DNA of 64,000 nucleotides from Hirschia baltica ATCC 49814 (GTDB lineage: Bacteria > Pseudomonadota > Alphaproteobacteria > Caulobacterales > Hyphomonadaceae), in the NCBI RefSeq assembly GCF_000023785.1, contig NC_012982.1, forward strand, positions 3,162,001 through 3,226,000, given 5' to 3'. Each line of letters starts with the position of its first letter. Position 1 is the first letter of the stretch. Shown one piece after another: positions 26,624-34,830 of this stretch. A model generated the notes under the pieces. That model worked only from the letters and a program-made list of their open reading frames with translations. It did not search any database and was not told the origin of the DNA. The position numbers were made by a program, and so were the translations under genes.

Positions 26624-27184
26624 TCAAACTTTCTCTTTAAGAAACCGATACAACGTAGCCACCCCTACCCCAGCAGCTTTGGCAGCTTTCTCCTTAGACA
26701 ACCCTGCCTCCAAGTACTTTACTGCTTCCTTGCACTTACTTACCGTCTCCGGTGATGCTTGCTTGCCTTTGTATTTGCCTTCAGCTTTTGCGCGTTCAAT
26801 CCCGATACGTTGTTTATCAAGTATCTCTTCTCGCTGCATTTCAGCAACCGCCGCCAAAGTAGTTAGAACCAACTTTCCCGTTGAACTCGTCACATCCAAA
26901 TTGCCAAGATCATCCACAATGACTTTGACACCTTTTTCGCGCATGTCTCTGATGAAGGATAAAACTTCTTCTGTGTTACGTCCCAATCGACTTACCGAAA
27001 GGACGACAACAACATCGCCTTTCACCAGAAGGTTTTTCAACTCATTGAAAACAGGTCTGTCCAAAGAACGACCACTCTCCTGCTCTTTCAGAACTTTTGC
27101 ATCTGAATGACTTCTCAATAGATGTTCTGCTTGCTGATCCACATTTTGATGTTGAGTAGATGTTCGAGCATAAATGTACTTCAC
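26624..27184 (-). CDS. serine recombinase (resolvase/invertase family)
   Basis: 186 residues, typical for Tn3-resolvase/Hin-type small serine recombinases. Ser9 in YIYARTSTQHQN is the nucleophile; LSVSRLGRNTEEVLSFI carries the conserved SRLGR arginines; GKLVLTTLAAVAEMQREEI leads into the long E helix; and the C-terminal HTH is VSKCKEAVKYLEAGLSKEKA plus VGVATLYRFLK. A three-part set of TATGATA/TATCATA dyads just upstream looks like its res site. No transposase gene accompanies it, so it may act in dimer resolution or in switching within the element. Confidence 0.93.
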   Translation of the reverse strand: MKYIYARTSTQHQNVDQQAEHLLRSHSDAKVLKEQESGRSLDRPVFNELKNLLVKGDVVVVLSVSRLGRNTEEVLSFIRDMREKGVKVIVDDLGNLDVTSSTGKLVLTTLAAVAEMQREEILDKQRIGIERAKAEGKYKGKQASPETVSKCKEAVKYLEAGLSKEKAAKAAGVGVATLYRFLKEKV

Positions 27185-27194
27185 GGTGATATCC

Positions 27195-27296
27195 TATCAT
27201 AAAACTAGTCTTATGATAAACCTATCATATAAATGTTATTGGATATATATGATAGACAATTACAAATCAGCCATAGAACTATAGTCTTATGATAGG
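27195..27296. promoter_or_regulatory. res-like locus with three dyads upstream of the resolvase
   Basis: Dyad 1 (27195-27218): TATCATAA and TTATGATA around an ACTAGT centre, 24 bp. Dyad 2 (27222-27254): CTATCATATA and TATATGATAG, 33 bp. Dyad 3 (about 27271-27296): a good half-site CTTATGATAG opposite a weaker CCATAGAAC. Size and order (about 25, 33 and 26 bp going away from the gene) closely match res subsites III, II and I of Tn3-type resolvases, and the locus would also autoregulate the gene. Confidence 0.65.
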
Positions 27297-27333
27297 CGTT
27301 GGACCGCAAAATCGCTTCACGGTCCTTTGGTGC

Positions 27334-27594
27334 CTATTTAGGTTCTCCAACCAGAAAGCTCTGGATACGCTCAAAGTTCACATGAGTTGCCTTTAAGACT
27401 AATTCCGCAACATCCCTTTCAGGTCCGGGTTGAGCACTTTGATAGCATTTCACAGCAATATCATGGGCAGCATGATAGATATGTGTTGCTTCCTCGAGGG
27501 GTCTGCCCTCTCGAACCGATAGAATTCCTGCCAATACAACTACATAATTTTCTAGAACGGCGATGCGTGCCGCCAATGCGTCCTTGCTATTCAT
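27334..27594 (-). CDS. small hypothetical protein
   Basis: 86 residues, unrecognised, predicted all-helical and soluble (LAARIAVLENYVVVLAGILS near the N terminus may be an amphipathic or coiled helix). GGGAG lies nine bases before the ATG at 27594, supporting translation. It lies upstream of the resolvase and its res-like locus on the same strand. Confidence 0.58.
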   Translation of the reverse strand: MNSKDALAARIAVLENYVVVLAGILSVREGRPLEEATHIYHAAHDIAVKCYQSAQPGPERDVAELVLKATHVNFERIQSFLVGEPK

Positions 27595-27804
27595 TGAATA
27601 ACTCCCAGCGTTAGTATGAAACGCTAGGCAAGATCACTTTGCGCATTGTGCCATGCCAATTCCCTCTTTTCGGGAACCACTATTAGAAGTACAATGCATA
27701 CGAGAGGTATCGTCCCCGCCCCAAACACAGACACTTCTCGAGAGTCACGCTTTCGGGCGTGGTCTTTTAATTCAGAAAAAATGAAGCGATCCGGAGATTG
27801 AGGT

Positions 27805-28617
27805 ATGTCAAACGATATTTTTGTGTGCTTCGAATGCGGCCAACGGAACCGGGTAGGTTCGGGTTCTAATCGATCTATGGCCAAATGTGGCAAGTGCAGT
27901 GGATTGCTATTTCCCGAGGAAGCAAACAGCGCGCCTTCCAAGAAAAAAGGTCAATCGGCAGCTCCTAATGGGGATACAATTAGGTCTCCGGATAACGCAT
28001 CAGATAGGCGGACGAATGGCGTTGTTCTCTCATTGATTCCACTGATACTTATTGTAGGCGGAATTGGTTGGGCAGTTTTTTCAGACACGGATAGCAAGAA
28101 GACTTCTAGCAATGTCGAGCGCACGCAGGATAATCTAGCCACATCGCGTCAGGTGACACCGGCTCAGGCAGCTACAGAACATCAGCAAGACATTTTCAAA
28201 CCGCTGCCGGCTGACCTGCCACCCCCGGTAAAACAAGCGGTCGGTGTGATGTGGAACAGAACGGGACGAGAAGCAATCGCGCCGCTCGAGCTGGTGACGA
28301 GCAGAGGTGCAGACTATTACATCAAACTGGCCGACACAGTGACCGATCGAGACGCCATGGCAATCTTTGTGAGAGGAGGTCAACTGATTGAGGTCGAGGT
28401 TCCACTTGGTTCATATCACCTCAAATATGCATCAGGCGCGGTTTGGCGCGGTGAAGAGGCTCTGTTCGGGCCCGATGAACTGACAACTTATAGCGTTGCT
28501 GGCAAAAGCATGGACTTTAAGATGACAGGTGATTACGTCAGCGGTTACACAATCGAGTTGATCCTTCAACGCGACGGAAACCTAGCGACGCGGCGGTTAG
28601 CAGCCGAGGATTTTTAG
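27805..28617 (+). CDS. zinc-ribbon, single-span membrane protein of unknown function
   Basis: 270 residues. An N-terminal zinc ribbon of the thioredoxin-2 type (Cys8, Cys11, Cys28, Cys31: CFECGQRNR and KCGKCSG) is followed by a basic, disordered linker, one membrane segment (about 73-92, VVLSLIPLILIVGGIGWAVF) and a C-terminal domain of about 130 residues (YYIKLADTVTDRDAMAIFVR; LGSYHLKYASGAVWRGEEAL) placed outside the cytoplasm by topology. The tail resembles small beta-sandwich domains that bind or sense ligand, though I cannot name a family. It ends 7 bp from the end of the convergent TerB-DnaJ gene; the pair may form one functional module. Confidence 0.8.
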   Translation: MSNDIFVCFECGQRNRVGSGSNRSMAKCGKCSGLLFPEEANSAPSKKKGQSAAPNGDTIRSPDNASDRRTNGVVLSLIPLILIVGGIGWAVFSDTDSKKTSSNVERTQDNLATSRQVTPAQAATEHQQDIFKPLPADLPPPVKQAVGVMWNRTGREAIAPLELVTSRGADYYIKLADTVTDRDAMAIFVRGGQLIEVEVPLGSYHLKYASGAVWRGEEALFGPDELTTYSVAGKSMDFKMTGDYVSGYTIELILQRDGNLATRRLAAEDF

Positions 28618-28624
28618 AAATAGT

Positions 28625-29896
28625 TCACGACTTGAGCGCCTCATAGGCGAGATTTATTTTAACCAGGATCGTCTGGGCGCGTTCAATCTCATCTTCTGGA
28701 AGGCCTTGACCACGCAGTAGATCCGGATGGTAGCGACGCACGAGTGTACGGTATGTCGTGACGATCAATTCTTGATCTGCGTGCTCATCTAATCCAAGTA
28801 CCTCAAGGTGGCGGGCGCGCCAGCTTGCAGACGAGCGGCTGCTGCTACCAGCACTTGTGCGCCTGTTATTTTGGCCTTCTGACGCTTCGAAGTCTGCAGT
28901 TGAAAAGCCCATCGTAGCTAGGATTCGCGAGAACGCCAGTTTGGAGATTTTTAGTTTTGCAGAGGCGCGTCTAATCAGAAGATATTCTCGACGATCGAAG
29001 AACTCGTCCGCTAGTGCGACAGTGAGCATACCTACAAGGAAGACTTCCTTTAGTTCCTCAGCATCCTCAAACTCACGGGCGAATGATGAAAGAACTTCTT
29101 CCACAGACGGCGAGGTCTCAATAGTAACGTTAAAGAGCCGACCAGCGTCAGGAAGCTTGTCAGAATCCAGGTCGAAGAATTTCTTCAACTGAATGAGTTC
29201 TTCTGAAGTCGCTTTCCCGTCGGCCTTGGCGAGCAATGCGCCGAAACGGATGACAGTAGTATAAAACAACTGTTGTCGATTGACGGGCTTTTCGGGAATA
29301 AAGGTGTTTGGCCATGACATGCCATAAACTTTTTTAATCATGTAAAGAAGACAATCTTTATTTCGCGTTAGGCTGACAACATAATCGCTACCGAAAAAAA
29401 AACCTTTTATCCTCTCATTAAAACTGTGCAGCTCGCGTTTGATAATCAATTCGAATGGAGCAAGTTCCAGAGTGACATCGCCTTTCGAGATTGAACCCAA
29501 TAATTTTCGATCACGGTAAACCGATCCGCCCTTGTGAAATTTAAACCGACCGTACTCGAAGAACCCATTTTGCTCGAGTTGATGTTCATAAAAGGCAATA
29601 CGAATGCCGAAGGTTATCTGAGCTATGACTGAATAAGCATGCTGGAGAGCATGCATACCGCTCTCTTTCATTTTGCCGTTCCAACTTTTTTCCGGTGAGA
29701 TCCTCGCTTCCCCATTGTAGGTGTGTACATACAAATAGGCATCGAATGACTTACCCGTCGGTACAAAGTTTACGCTATGTTGCGTGACTGTAGCGCTGAA
29801 TTCAACACATGAAACATTGTTATAGAGGTAATCTCTGGCGCGCCAGGTGAAGCATTCGTCCTTTAACACTAGATGTTTAATGCCGTCTATCTGCAT
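28625..29896 (-). CDS. TerB-like and DnaJ-domain protein (DjlA-like)
   Basis: 423 residues. An N-terminal domain of about 190 residues is unrecognised (beta-rich, with SNERIKGFFFG-like basic patches). TerB-like helical domain about 210-335 (FGALLAKADGKATSEELIQL; VGMLTVALADEFFDRREYLL), where acidic pairs bind metal in tellurite-resistance TerB. A serine-rich linker is followed by a C-terminal J domain (about 360-423, LEVLGLDEHADQELIVTTYR) with the HPD motif in RRYHPDLL, so it can recruit and stimulate DnaK. DjlA has the same TerB-J order but a membrane anchor instead of this N-terminal domain. Convergent with the zinc-ribbon membrane protein gene. Confidence 0.85.
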   Translation of the reverse strand: MQIDGIKHLVLKDECFTWRARDYLYNNVSCVEFSATVTQHSVNFVPTGKSFDAYLYVHTYNGEARISPEKSWNGKMKESGMHALQHAYSVIAQITFGIRIAFYEHQLEQNGFFEYGRFKFHKGGSVYRDRKLLGSISKGDVTLELAPFELIIKRELHSFNERIKGFFFGSDYVVSLTRNKDCLLYMIKKVYGMSWPNTFIPEKPVNRQQLFYTTVIRFGALLAKADGKATSEELIQLKKFFDLDSDKLPDAGRLFNVTIETSPSVEEVLSSFAREFEDAEELKEVFLVGMLTVALADEFFDRREYLLIRRASAKLKISKLAFSRILATMGFSTADFEASEGQNNRRTSAGSSSRSSASWRARHLEVLGLDEHADQELIVTTYRTLVRRYHPDLLRGQGLPEDEIERAQTILVKINLAYEALKS

Positions 29897-30420
29897 GATA
29901 CCCCCCTCGTTTTGGCTTCATTCACTAGGCCGATCTTATTTCAATCAACATAGTTAGACTAAAGCAAGTTCATGAAGCAGATTTTATACAGACGTGCCCG
30001 CTTGGCCTGCACTAGGCTTCATAAGCAGCAGTCGTTCGAAGATGAAAGGCGGTTCGTTCGCAACATCATTCAATAATGCGATAACTGCTAAAGTTTCTGC
30101 TTAAGGCCATTTCCCGCCTTCAAACTTCCTATCTGCATCTCACCGATACCAAGCGCCCCTGAAGGTAGTGACATCTCCACAATGCCTTGACGCCTTGTGT
30201 CGGCACAAACCCTACCCTTCAAAGGTCTGAAGCATACCTTCTCCTGATACACTTGTGGCAACCCAACTTTTACTACCTTTTTGACCGAGAATTTAATATC
30301 TGCACTTCCAAGCACAAATCTCAATAATACTGCACCATAAAACCATAATGTTCTTGTGAGGGCAAAATTACCGCGATCTGGAACCGCTCAACGGTTCTGG
30401 CGTTTTACCTTGTTTTCCAA
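29897..30420. other. intergenic stretch without a supported gene
   Basis: 524 nt between the TerB-DnaJ gene and the 190-codon gene. A leftward frame of 78 codons (30088-30324) is open, but it has no clear ribosome site and no family resemblance. I regard it as possible but unsupported. No hairpin with T-run is evident. Confidence 0.5.
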
Positions 30421-30993
30421 TTATACTTTTATTGTCACTTGCTCTACTTGGATGGCCTCATCATCCATAGCAACTGGCTCTCCGAGTATATTGAACTCGA
30501 CACATCTCTCTGGTGCATAATTTATATAGAATCCAACGGTGCGCCCAAAGGTTGGAACACCTTCAGGCAGGACCTTTAAAACCTGCACTACGAAAGTAAT
30601 GGGAGAACTCTGCTCAACTAAAGAAATAGTCTTAAATTTAGAGGCTCCGACTAAACCGGCTATCGTAATCTGTTGCGGTCGGTTATATTCAGTCTTTACA
30701 ATGGCATGCGGTTTGAAGTGTTCCACATATTCCTGCCAATCCGTTTGCGTTTTTAAACGTATGCTCTCACGGATCGCATCCTGCACCTCTGTTTCAGAAA
30801 TACTAAAAGCGGTTGCAATTTCACTTTTCAAAGCTATCGCCAGACTGAGGTCATTCTGCAAAAGCGCATCTAGCCTCCTCAGACCTTTGGCGATATTTGA
30901 ATACCCCATCGCTTTCACAGTGGAGACTTTAGATAAGCCGGTCTCCTGCATGTGAAGAGTGATGAATTGTGAAAAATATGCATGTGTGTTCAT
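30421..30993 (-). CDS. hypothetical protein with a possible N-terminal DNA-binding helix pair
   Basis: 190 residues, unrecognised. The first about 80 residues are helical and resemble a Cro-like arrangement (ETGLSKVSTVKAMGYSNIAK, GLRRLDALLQND, SISETEVQDAIRESI). The C-terminal half is beta-rich (ITIAGLVGASKFKTISL; GRTVGFYINYAPERCVEF). No membrane segment. It may be a regulator in which the beta domain senses a ligand, but this is inference only. It stands alone between the TerB-DnaJ gene and a zinc-ribbon microprotein, all leftward. Confidence 0.65.
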   Translation of the reverse strand: MNTHAYFSQFITLHMQETGLSKVSTVKAMGYSNIAKGLRRLDALLQNDLSLAIALKSEIATAFSISETEVQDAIRESIRLKTQTDWQEYVEHFKPHAIVKTEYNRPQQITIAGLVGASKFKTISLVEQSSPITFVVQVLKVLPEGVPTFGRTVGFYINYAPERCVEFNILGEPVAMDDEAIQVEQVTIKV

Positions 30994-31137
30994 GAGACGC
31001 TCGCTTTAGCAATTTAGGGAACATCCCAAGGCTTGCAATCTGAGATCAAATGCCTGTCGTATATGTTTTCATTAGAATACAAAAAATATCGTTTAATAAA
31101 TCGAAACGGAACTTACCAAACGATCAAGATTAAAATT

Positions 31138-31293
31138 TCAACCAAGCATGCCAAGTGTAAGTATAGTAAAAAACAACCCTAACAATCCGCCAAGCATGGT
31201 TCCATGAGGTCTTTTCTTGCCACATCGAGGACAAAAGTTTGCATCTGATGAAATCTTAACTCGACACGTGCCGCATGGCTTCATGTATGACAT
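31138..31293 (-). CDS. 51-residue zinc-ribbon membrane microprotein
   Basis: A short leftward gene: ATG at 31293, TGA at 31138-31140, preceded by GAGGGGA. The protein has a four-cysteine zinc ribbon (PCGTCRVKIS, then FCPRCGKKRP) followed directly by one membrane segment (MLGGLLGLFFTILTLGMLG). The regular motif and ribosome site support it as real. The zinc-ribbon-plus-membrane-span design echoes the larger protein at 27805-28617 in the same island. Confidence 0.72.
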   Translation of the reverse strand: MSYMKPCGTCRVKISSDANFCPRCGKKRPHGTMLGGLLGLFFTILTLGMLG

Positions 31294-31562
31294 AAATATT
31301 CCCCTCAATATGATTTTTAATCATACTATAAGTTGTTTTTTTCTGTCAATGCCGCTCTACCTTTCACTCTGAACTATACTGTTAAAGAGCATACTCTCGA
31401 AATATAAATTAAGTTCATTTGTCGCCAAGGATGACAAAAGGTGAAGAGCTACGGAAATGATACAACGCTAAATGGGAAGTTTAGTAACTTGAGGCCCAAG
31501 TTTCTTCCAAAAATTTGCTCAAACTTCGTCATAGTTATCTTTTGTTTAAAATAGAGTGACCT

Positions 31563-32768
31563 TTATTTGTTAGAGCTTTCCCACCCATACAGAAAATAAG
31601 CATTGACCCACCCCCTTTTCACTAAATCAAGATCGCTTATTTCACACCAAGTTTTTTGTATGATTGTTTCATTTTCTAAACTGGTCAGAACCTCATTTAG
31701 TGCGGTATCCCCGGTACAACGGAAAATTCGTAAATGTTTGTGGTCTGGCTCCAATTGAAATAATATTCTTGCAGTTGAATCTGGTGCAGATCTTACGTTT
31801 AACATGTCGCCTGCCCGCACCTTCCCTACCGAGGTGCAACATTTACCGGTAATTTGAGAGTTATTGTTTAAATCTGAAGAATTTACTTTTCTTTGAACGA
31901 CTGCAGAAAAACATTTTTCGTGAGGTTTATATGGTTGGTATTCTTCCGGTAGACTCTCCAATCGAGAGTAACAGAACTTCATAATCTTAGTGAGTTGTTT
32001 TAAACGCAGATCAGATTCGTTTGCAGTAAAATTCAAATCTTTTAGCTGTTTAACTAATTCCCAAGTAGAAGGCTGTAGCGAGGAGTACCCGTGTTTAAAC
32101 ATCTTTTCTTTGACATCGGGAAAAGCCCAATCAGGATGTTCTTTATTGAGATACAGTACATCTTCCATCCACTGCATCTTAAAACGAACTACACTACTAT
32201 TATGAAGTTTTGTGACAGACCCTCCCCTACTCATCATAGTAAGATAGTCATGCGTAAATGTTGGGTCTTTAACAGCAGCAATTTCATCAAGTGATAAATT
32301 TGCTATGCGATTTTCAGAACAAAGTATTTTTACATCAATTGGGTCTAACTCATCTTTGTTCGATGCTAGGCAAAAACTCTCCCACGGTGCTTCGTAATAG
32401 TGAAGGAACTTCGCATGCATCCAACCACCATTTCCCTTGGTCGGATAAATATAGCAATAAAAATTTTCAACTTTTTTTAAATTGTTGCTATTCAAAACGG
32501 AGACAGCTTCTAGACCGATGAGTATCTGATTATCTAATGCACATTCTTTAACAATCATGTTCTGATCATAGACGCTAATGTTACCGGATACATTCCCGAA
32601 TGAATTGAGTTCATCAATCAAATTTAGCTTATTAGTCCCCTCTTTAATTACTGTTTTGTCCACTTTAACACAACATGTAGAGGTTTCAGCTTCGTGCTGA
32701 TCAGAAGGGTAACTATGGGACGGAAAATTAATAAACAAAAACAATATAGAAAAAAAGAATAAACGCAC
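31563..32768 (-). CDS. secreted protein with a C-terminal bacterial SH3 domain
   Basis: 401 residues. The N-terminal signal peptide (LFFFSILFLFINFPSHS, cleavage near residue 19) sends it to the periplasm or outside. Mature protein has many cysteines in pairs (TSTCCVKVD, GKCCTSVGKV), suggesting disulfides. Two related blocks are visible: an N-terminal one (about 30-125, ending GGWMHAKFLHYYE) and a C-terminal SH3b (about 308-395, LNVRSAPDSTARILFQLEPD to RGWVNAYFLYGWE). The first looks like a diverged copy of the same domain. SH3b domains usually bind peptidoglycan peptides. Very AT-rich; function within the island unknown. Confidence 0.72.
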   Translation of the reverse strand: MRLFFFSILFLFINFPSHSYPSDQHEAETSTCCVKVDKTVIKEGTNKLNLIDELNSFGNVSGNISVYDQNMIVKECALDNQILIGLEAVSVLNSNNLKKVENFYCYIYPTKGNGGWMHAKFLHYYEAPWESFCLASNKDELDPIDVKILCSENRIANLSLDEIAAVKDPTFTHDYLTMMSRGGSVTKLHNSSVVRFKMQWMEDVLYLNKEHPDWAFPDVKEKMFKHGYSSLQPSTWELVKQLKDLNFTANESDLRLKQLTKIMKFCYSRLESLPEEYQPYKPHEKCFSAVVQRKVNSSDLNNNSQITGKCCTSVGKVRAGDMLNVRSAPDSTARILFQLEPDHKHLRIFRCTGDTALNEVLTSLENETIIQKTWCEISDLDLVKRGWVNAYFLYGWESSNK

Positions 32769-33320
32769 ATCTGCTCCTTTTATGACAAAGCTTTACTTAT
32801 TGAAAATCATAACAACGCGTGGAATTCAAAATCTTAGAATAGTTAACCCTCAACCAAAAGATGAACTTTCACAACTCCCAACATTCAAAATAATTTGTAT
32901 TGAGCCGCATGCATTCATAAAATACCGCAGACCAACTTTCGTTAATTTACCAGATTTCACGTCAAAATTTTGCCACCCACCTACCTATTCTAAATCTGAT
33001 TTAAAAAACGGTCTCCTTGATTTAGGGTCCACAGGCCCCTCTATGACGAAGTAAGGACTTTCATAGGCGACTGCCAATAACCTCATACAGGGTCTTCTGA
33101 GGCTTGTTCTGGCGTCTTATGAGAACCGATACGGAGACACCATCAGTCGGACACTGTTGAGGCCCTTGTGAGTAGGTAATCTTTCCGGGTCATTATCCAT
33201 CCCCCTCTGGATCATAATATGACTTCTATAGAGGACCCCCACAAAAGGTTAATCAAATATTAACATCAACCCAAAGATGTGATATGAAGTCCCATCATTC
33301 TTATAGGGGACGTAATAGTT

Positions 33321-33422
33321 ATGATTACTACAATTGATATCGCACTTTATATTGGGTTCTTCATGGTTGCATTTGGTCTTTCTGCAATGATCTTTAACGG
33401 TCATCAAAATGCAAATGATTAG
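33321..33422 (+). CDS. 33-residue single-span membrane microprotein
   Basis: ATG at 33321 with AGGGGA ten bases upstream; TAG at 33420-33422. The product is almost entirely one membrane segment (IALYIGFFMVAFGLSAMIF) with a short polar tail. The ribosome site and clean hydrophobic span support it. It lies 16 nt before a second microprotein gene. Confidence 0.5.
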   Translation: MITTIDIALYIGFFMVAFGLSAMIFNGHQNAND

Positions 33423-33438
33423 AGTCTGATGTAATCTA

Positions 33439-33561
33439 ATGACAGGGTATGAAAAATCAGAAGATTATGGATCTAAACCACCTAGTAAAACATGGGTGAT
33501 GGTCTCAATGATTGTTATGCTTCTAATGGGATTTGGAATCTTTGCTTTGATAGCAAATTGA
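33439..33561 (+). CDS. 40-residue single-span membrane microprotein
   Basis: ATG at 33439, TGA at 33559-33561. A polar, charged N-terminal 18 residues (TGYEKSEDYGSKPPSKTW) and one membrane segment (VMVSMIVMLLMGFGIFALIA). The ribosome site is weak, so it may depend on coupling to the gene 16 nt upstream. Pairs of such proteins occur as phage lysis or coat-like proteins or as toxins; none can be assigned. Confidence 0.45.
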   Translation: MTGYEKSEDYGSKPPSKTWVMVSMIVMLLMGFGIFALIAN

Positions 33562-34142
33562 TGGAATTCATATGTGGAAGTATCTGATATAGATCCATAT
33601 GAATTTAAGATATCTATTGGAAGAACCAGATAACATTTAGATCGATATGATCATTAGATATAGTAGATATTCATATGTCCTTGTGGTCACTAGATAAGTC
33701 ATTATGAATCTCATAGGTGCCTTAAGGGGATGTTTAGAACCCTTAGGATTATAGAGAACATAAAGAAGATTCTGATATCCATCATCTAAGTTATATAATC
33801 AATTTCATAGAGATGATCTTATAGATCACTATTGAACTCTATGGGTCTATAGATGTTCCTTGAAAACAATTGATATCTATTGGATTCTACTAGTGAACTG
33901 CGTTCACACGCCTTTGGCGTATATCAGCATGATATCATATGATTTGATTGAATTATTCATCTATGAATCATAGTAATACTTAACAAGTGAAACTCACCAG
34001 ACATAATCTAAATACTGTTTCTCCATAGCTTCGCAATGGGAACAGAATATTGCTCCCATTGCATTCAAACTAACGTCTCAATTTCGGATATTCGGGCCTA
34101 TTACCTCTTCTTACCGAGTTATTGGACTATACGCCTACTGTT
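33562..34142. other. AT-rich region with short palindromes and tandem hairpins, possible replication origin
   Basis: No gene. It is dense in short palindromic words (CATATG, GATATC, AGATCT-like and ATAGAT runs) and carries two adjacent perfect hairpins at 33893-33920 (GTGAAC-TGC-GTTCAC then ACGCC-TTT-GGCGT). It sits at the end of a leftward gene for a HUH Rep-like protein. Such hairpins next to a rep gene are where rolling-circle origins are found. Upstream, 32769-33320 also has no convincing gene. Confidence 0.45.
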
Positions 34143-34673
34143 TCAATTTTTAGGTATATTTATGAGAATGCGAGAGGTGTCCTCTAAATCAAAATGTTTG
34201 AGGCAATATCTATCCCATCCTGACTGGTTATGAATCTCTTCGGTTTGGGTAATCTCTCGGCCCCATTTTGTATCTTGCCAACTCTCCTGCATAATCTCGG
34301 TTACCTCATCTAGAGGCACTCGGCAGATGCTTTGATCAATCTCGATACTCAAATGTACATGTAAACGCTGACTACATGTCAAAGCATCACCCTGATCGCC
34401 TTCTATAGATCCGGTGTACTTGACCCAATTCCCATCCTTGACTGCTCTACAGCCATATAGTTTCCGGCTCAGGTTTTTGATGAAATGCTGAACATTTTGC
34501 CGAAGAAGTTCAACATTCAAGACCTCATGATCTCCACCAGTTATGGGAATTGATTGTAAGGCTGTCCCTGTGAAAGCAAACTGAGGGTTAAGTTCACTGA
34601 ACCACTCTAAATAAGCTTGCTTCGTCCTGTGCCTCGAAATAGTTGAAGAGTAAGTGTCTAGATTGCTACCCAT
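34143..34673 (-). CDS. HUH-endonuclease-like (rolling-circle Rep-type) protein
   Basis: 176 residues. The three motifs of small HUH replication initiators appear in order: a hydrophobic FAFTGTAL strand near residue 33 (motif 1), RLHVHLSIEI with the His-hydrophobic-His metal site at about 104-106 (motif 2), and SGWDRYCLKHFD near 152-163 with the Tyr-x-x-Lys of motif 3. No helicase domain follows. The protein is short, so it may be a minimal or reduced initiator. GGGAGG precedes its ATG, which overlaps the stop region of the 54-codon gene upstream. It would nick an origin to start single-strand replication of the element; the family call rests on motifs only. Confidence 0.58.
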   Translation of the reverse strand: MGSNLDTYSSTISRHRTKQAYLEWFSELNPQFAFTGTALQSIPITGGDHEVLNVELLRQNVQHFIKNLSRKLYGCRAVKDGNWVKYTGSIEGDQGDALTCSQRLHVHLSIEIDQSICRVPLDEVTEIMQESWQDTKWGREITQTEEIHNQSGWDRYCLKHFDLEDTSRILINIPKN

Positions 34674-34830
34674 TTCGAACCTCCCTGCTTTCTATAGAAA
34701 TGCCTGGTAAGGTTTCACGCGATGTCGAAGGTAGGATTGCATCTACACGGCCATCCTTCAGTGTATCGTTGCTCAATCTTTTATTGATGGCAGCAATGGC
34801 TTTACCATCATAGTCGTTTTGTTCATTCAT
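34666..34830 (-). CDS. 54-residue protein overlapping the Rep-like gene
   Basis: ATG at 34830 behind AGGGAAT; TAG at 34666-34668, overlapping the next start by 8 bp (the GGGAGG of the Rep-like gene lies inside it). Polar and charged throughout (DYDGKAIAAINKRLSNDTLK), no membrane segment, likely partly disordered. The overlap indicates coupled translation, so it is probably an accessory or copy-control partner of the Rep-like protein. Confidence 0.62.
   Translation of the reverse strand: MNEQNDYDGKAIAAINKRLSNDTLKDGRVDAILPSTSRETLPGISIESREVRNG

Noticed and set aside
26406-27110. A 234-codon rightward open frame opposite the resolvase gene
   Set aside because: It is antisense to a clearly real serine recombinase with intact motifs, has biased, unlikely composition and no recognisable family.
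32782-33054. Rightward 90-codon frame before the microprotein genes
   Set aside because: No ribosome site, low-complexity AT-driven composition and no family resemblance.
33321-34830. Interpretation as a filamentous phage
   Set aside because: A HUH Rep-like gene and small membrane proteins are present, but there is no Zot-type assembly ATPase or adsorption protein, so calling it an inovirus is not supported.
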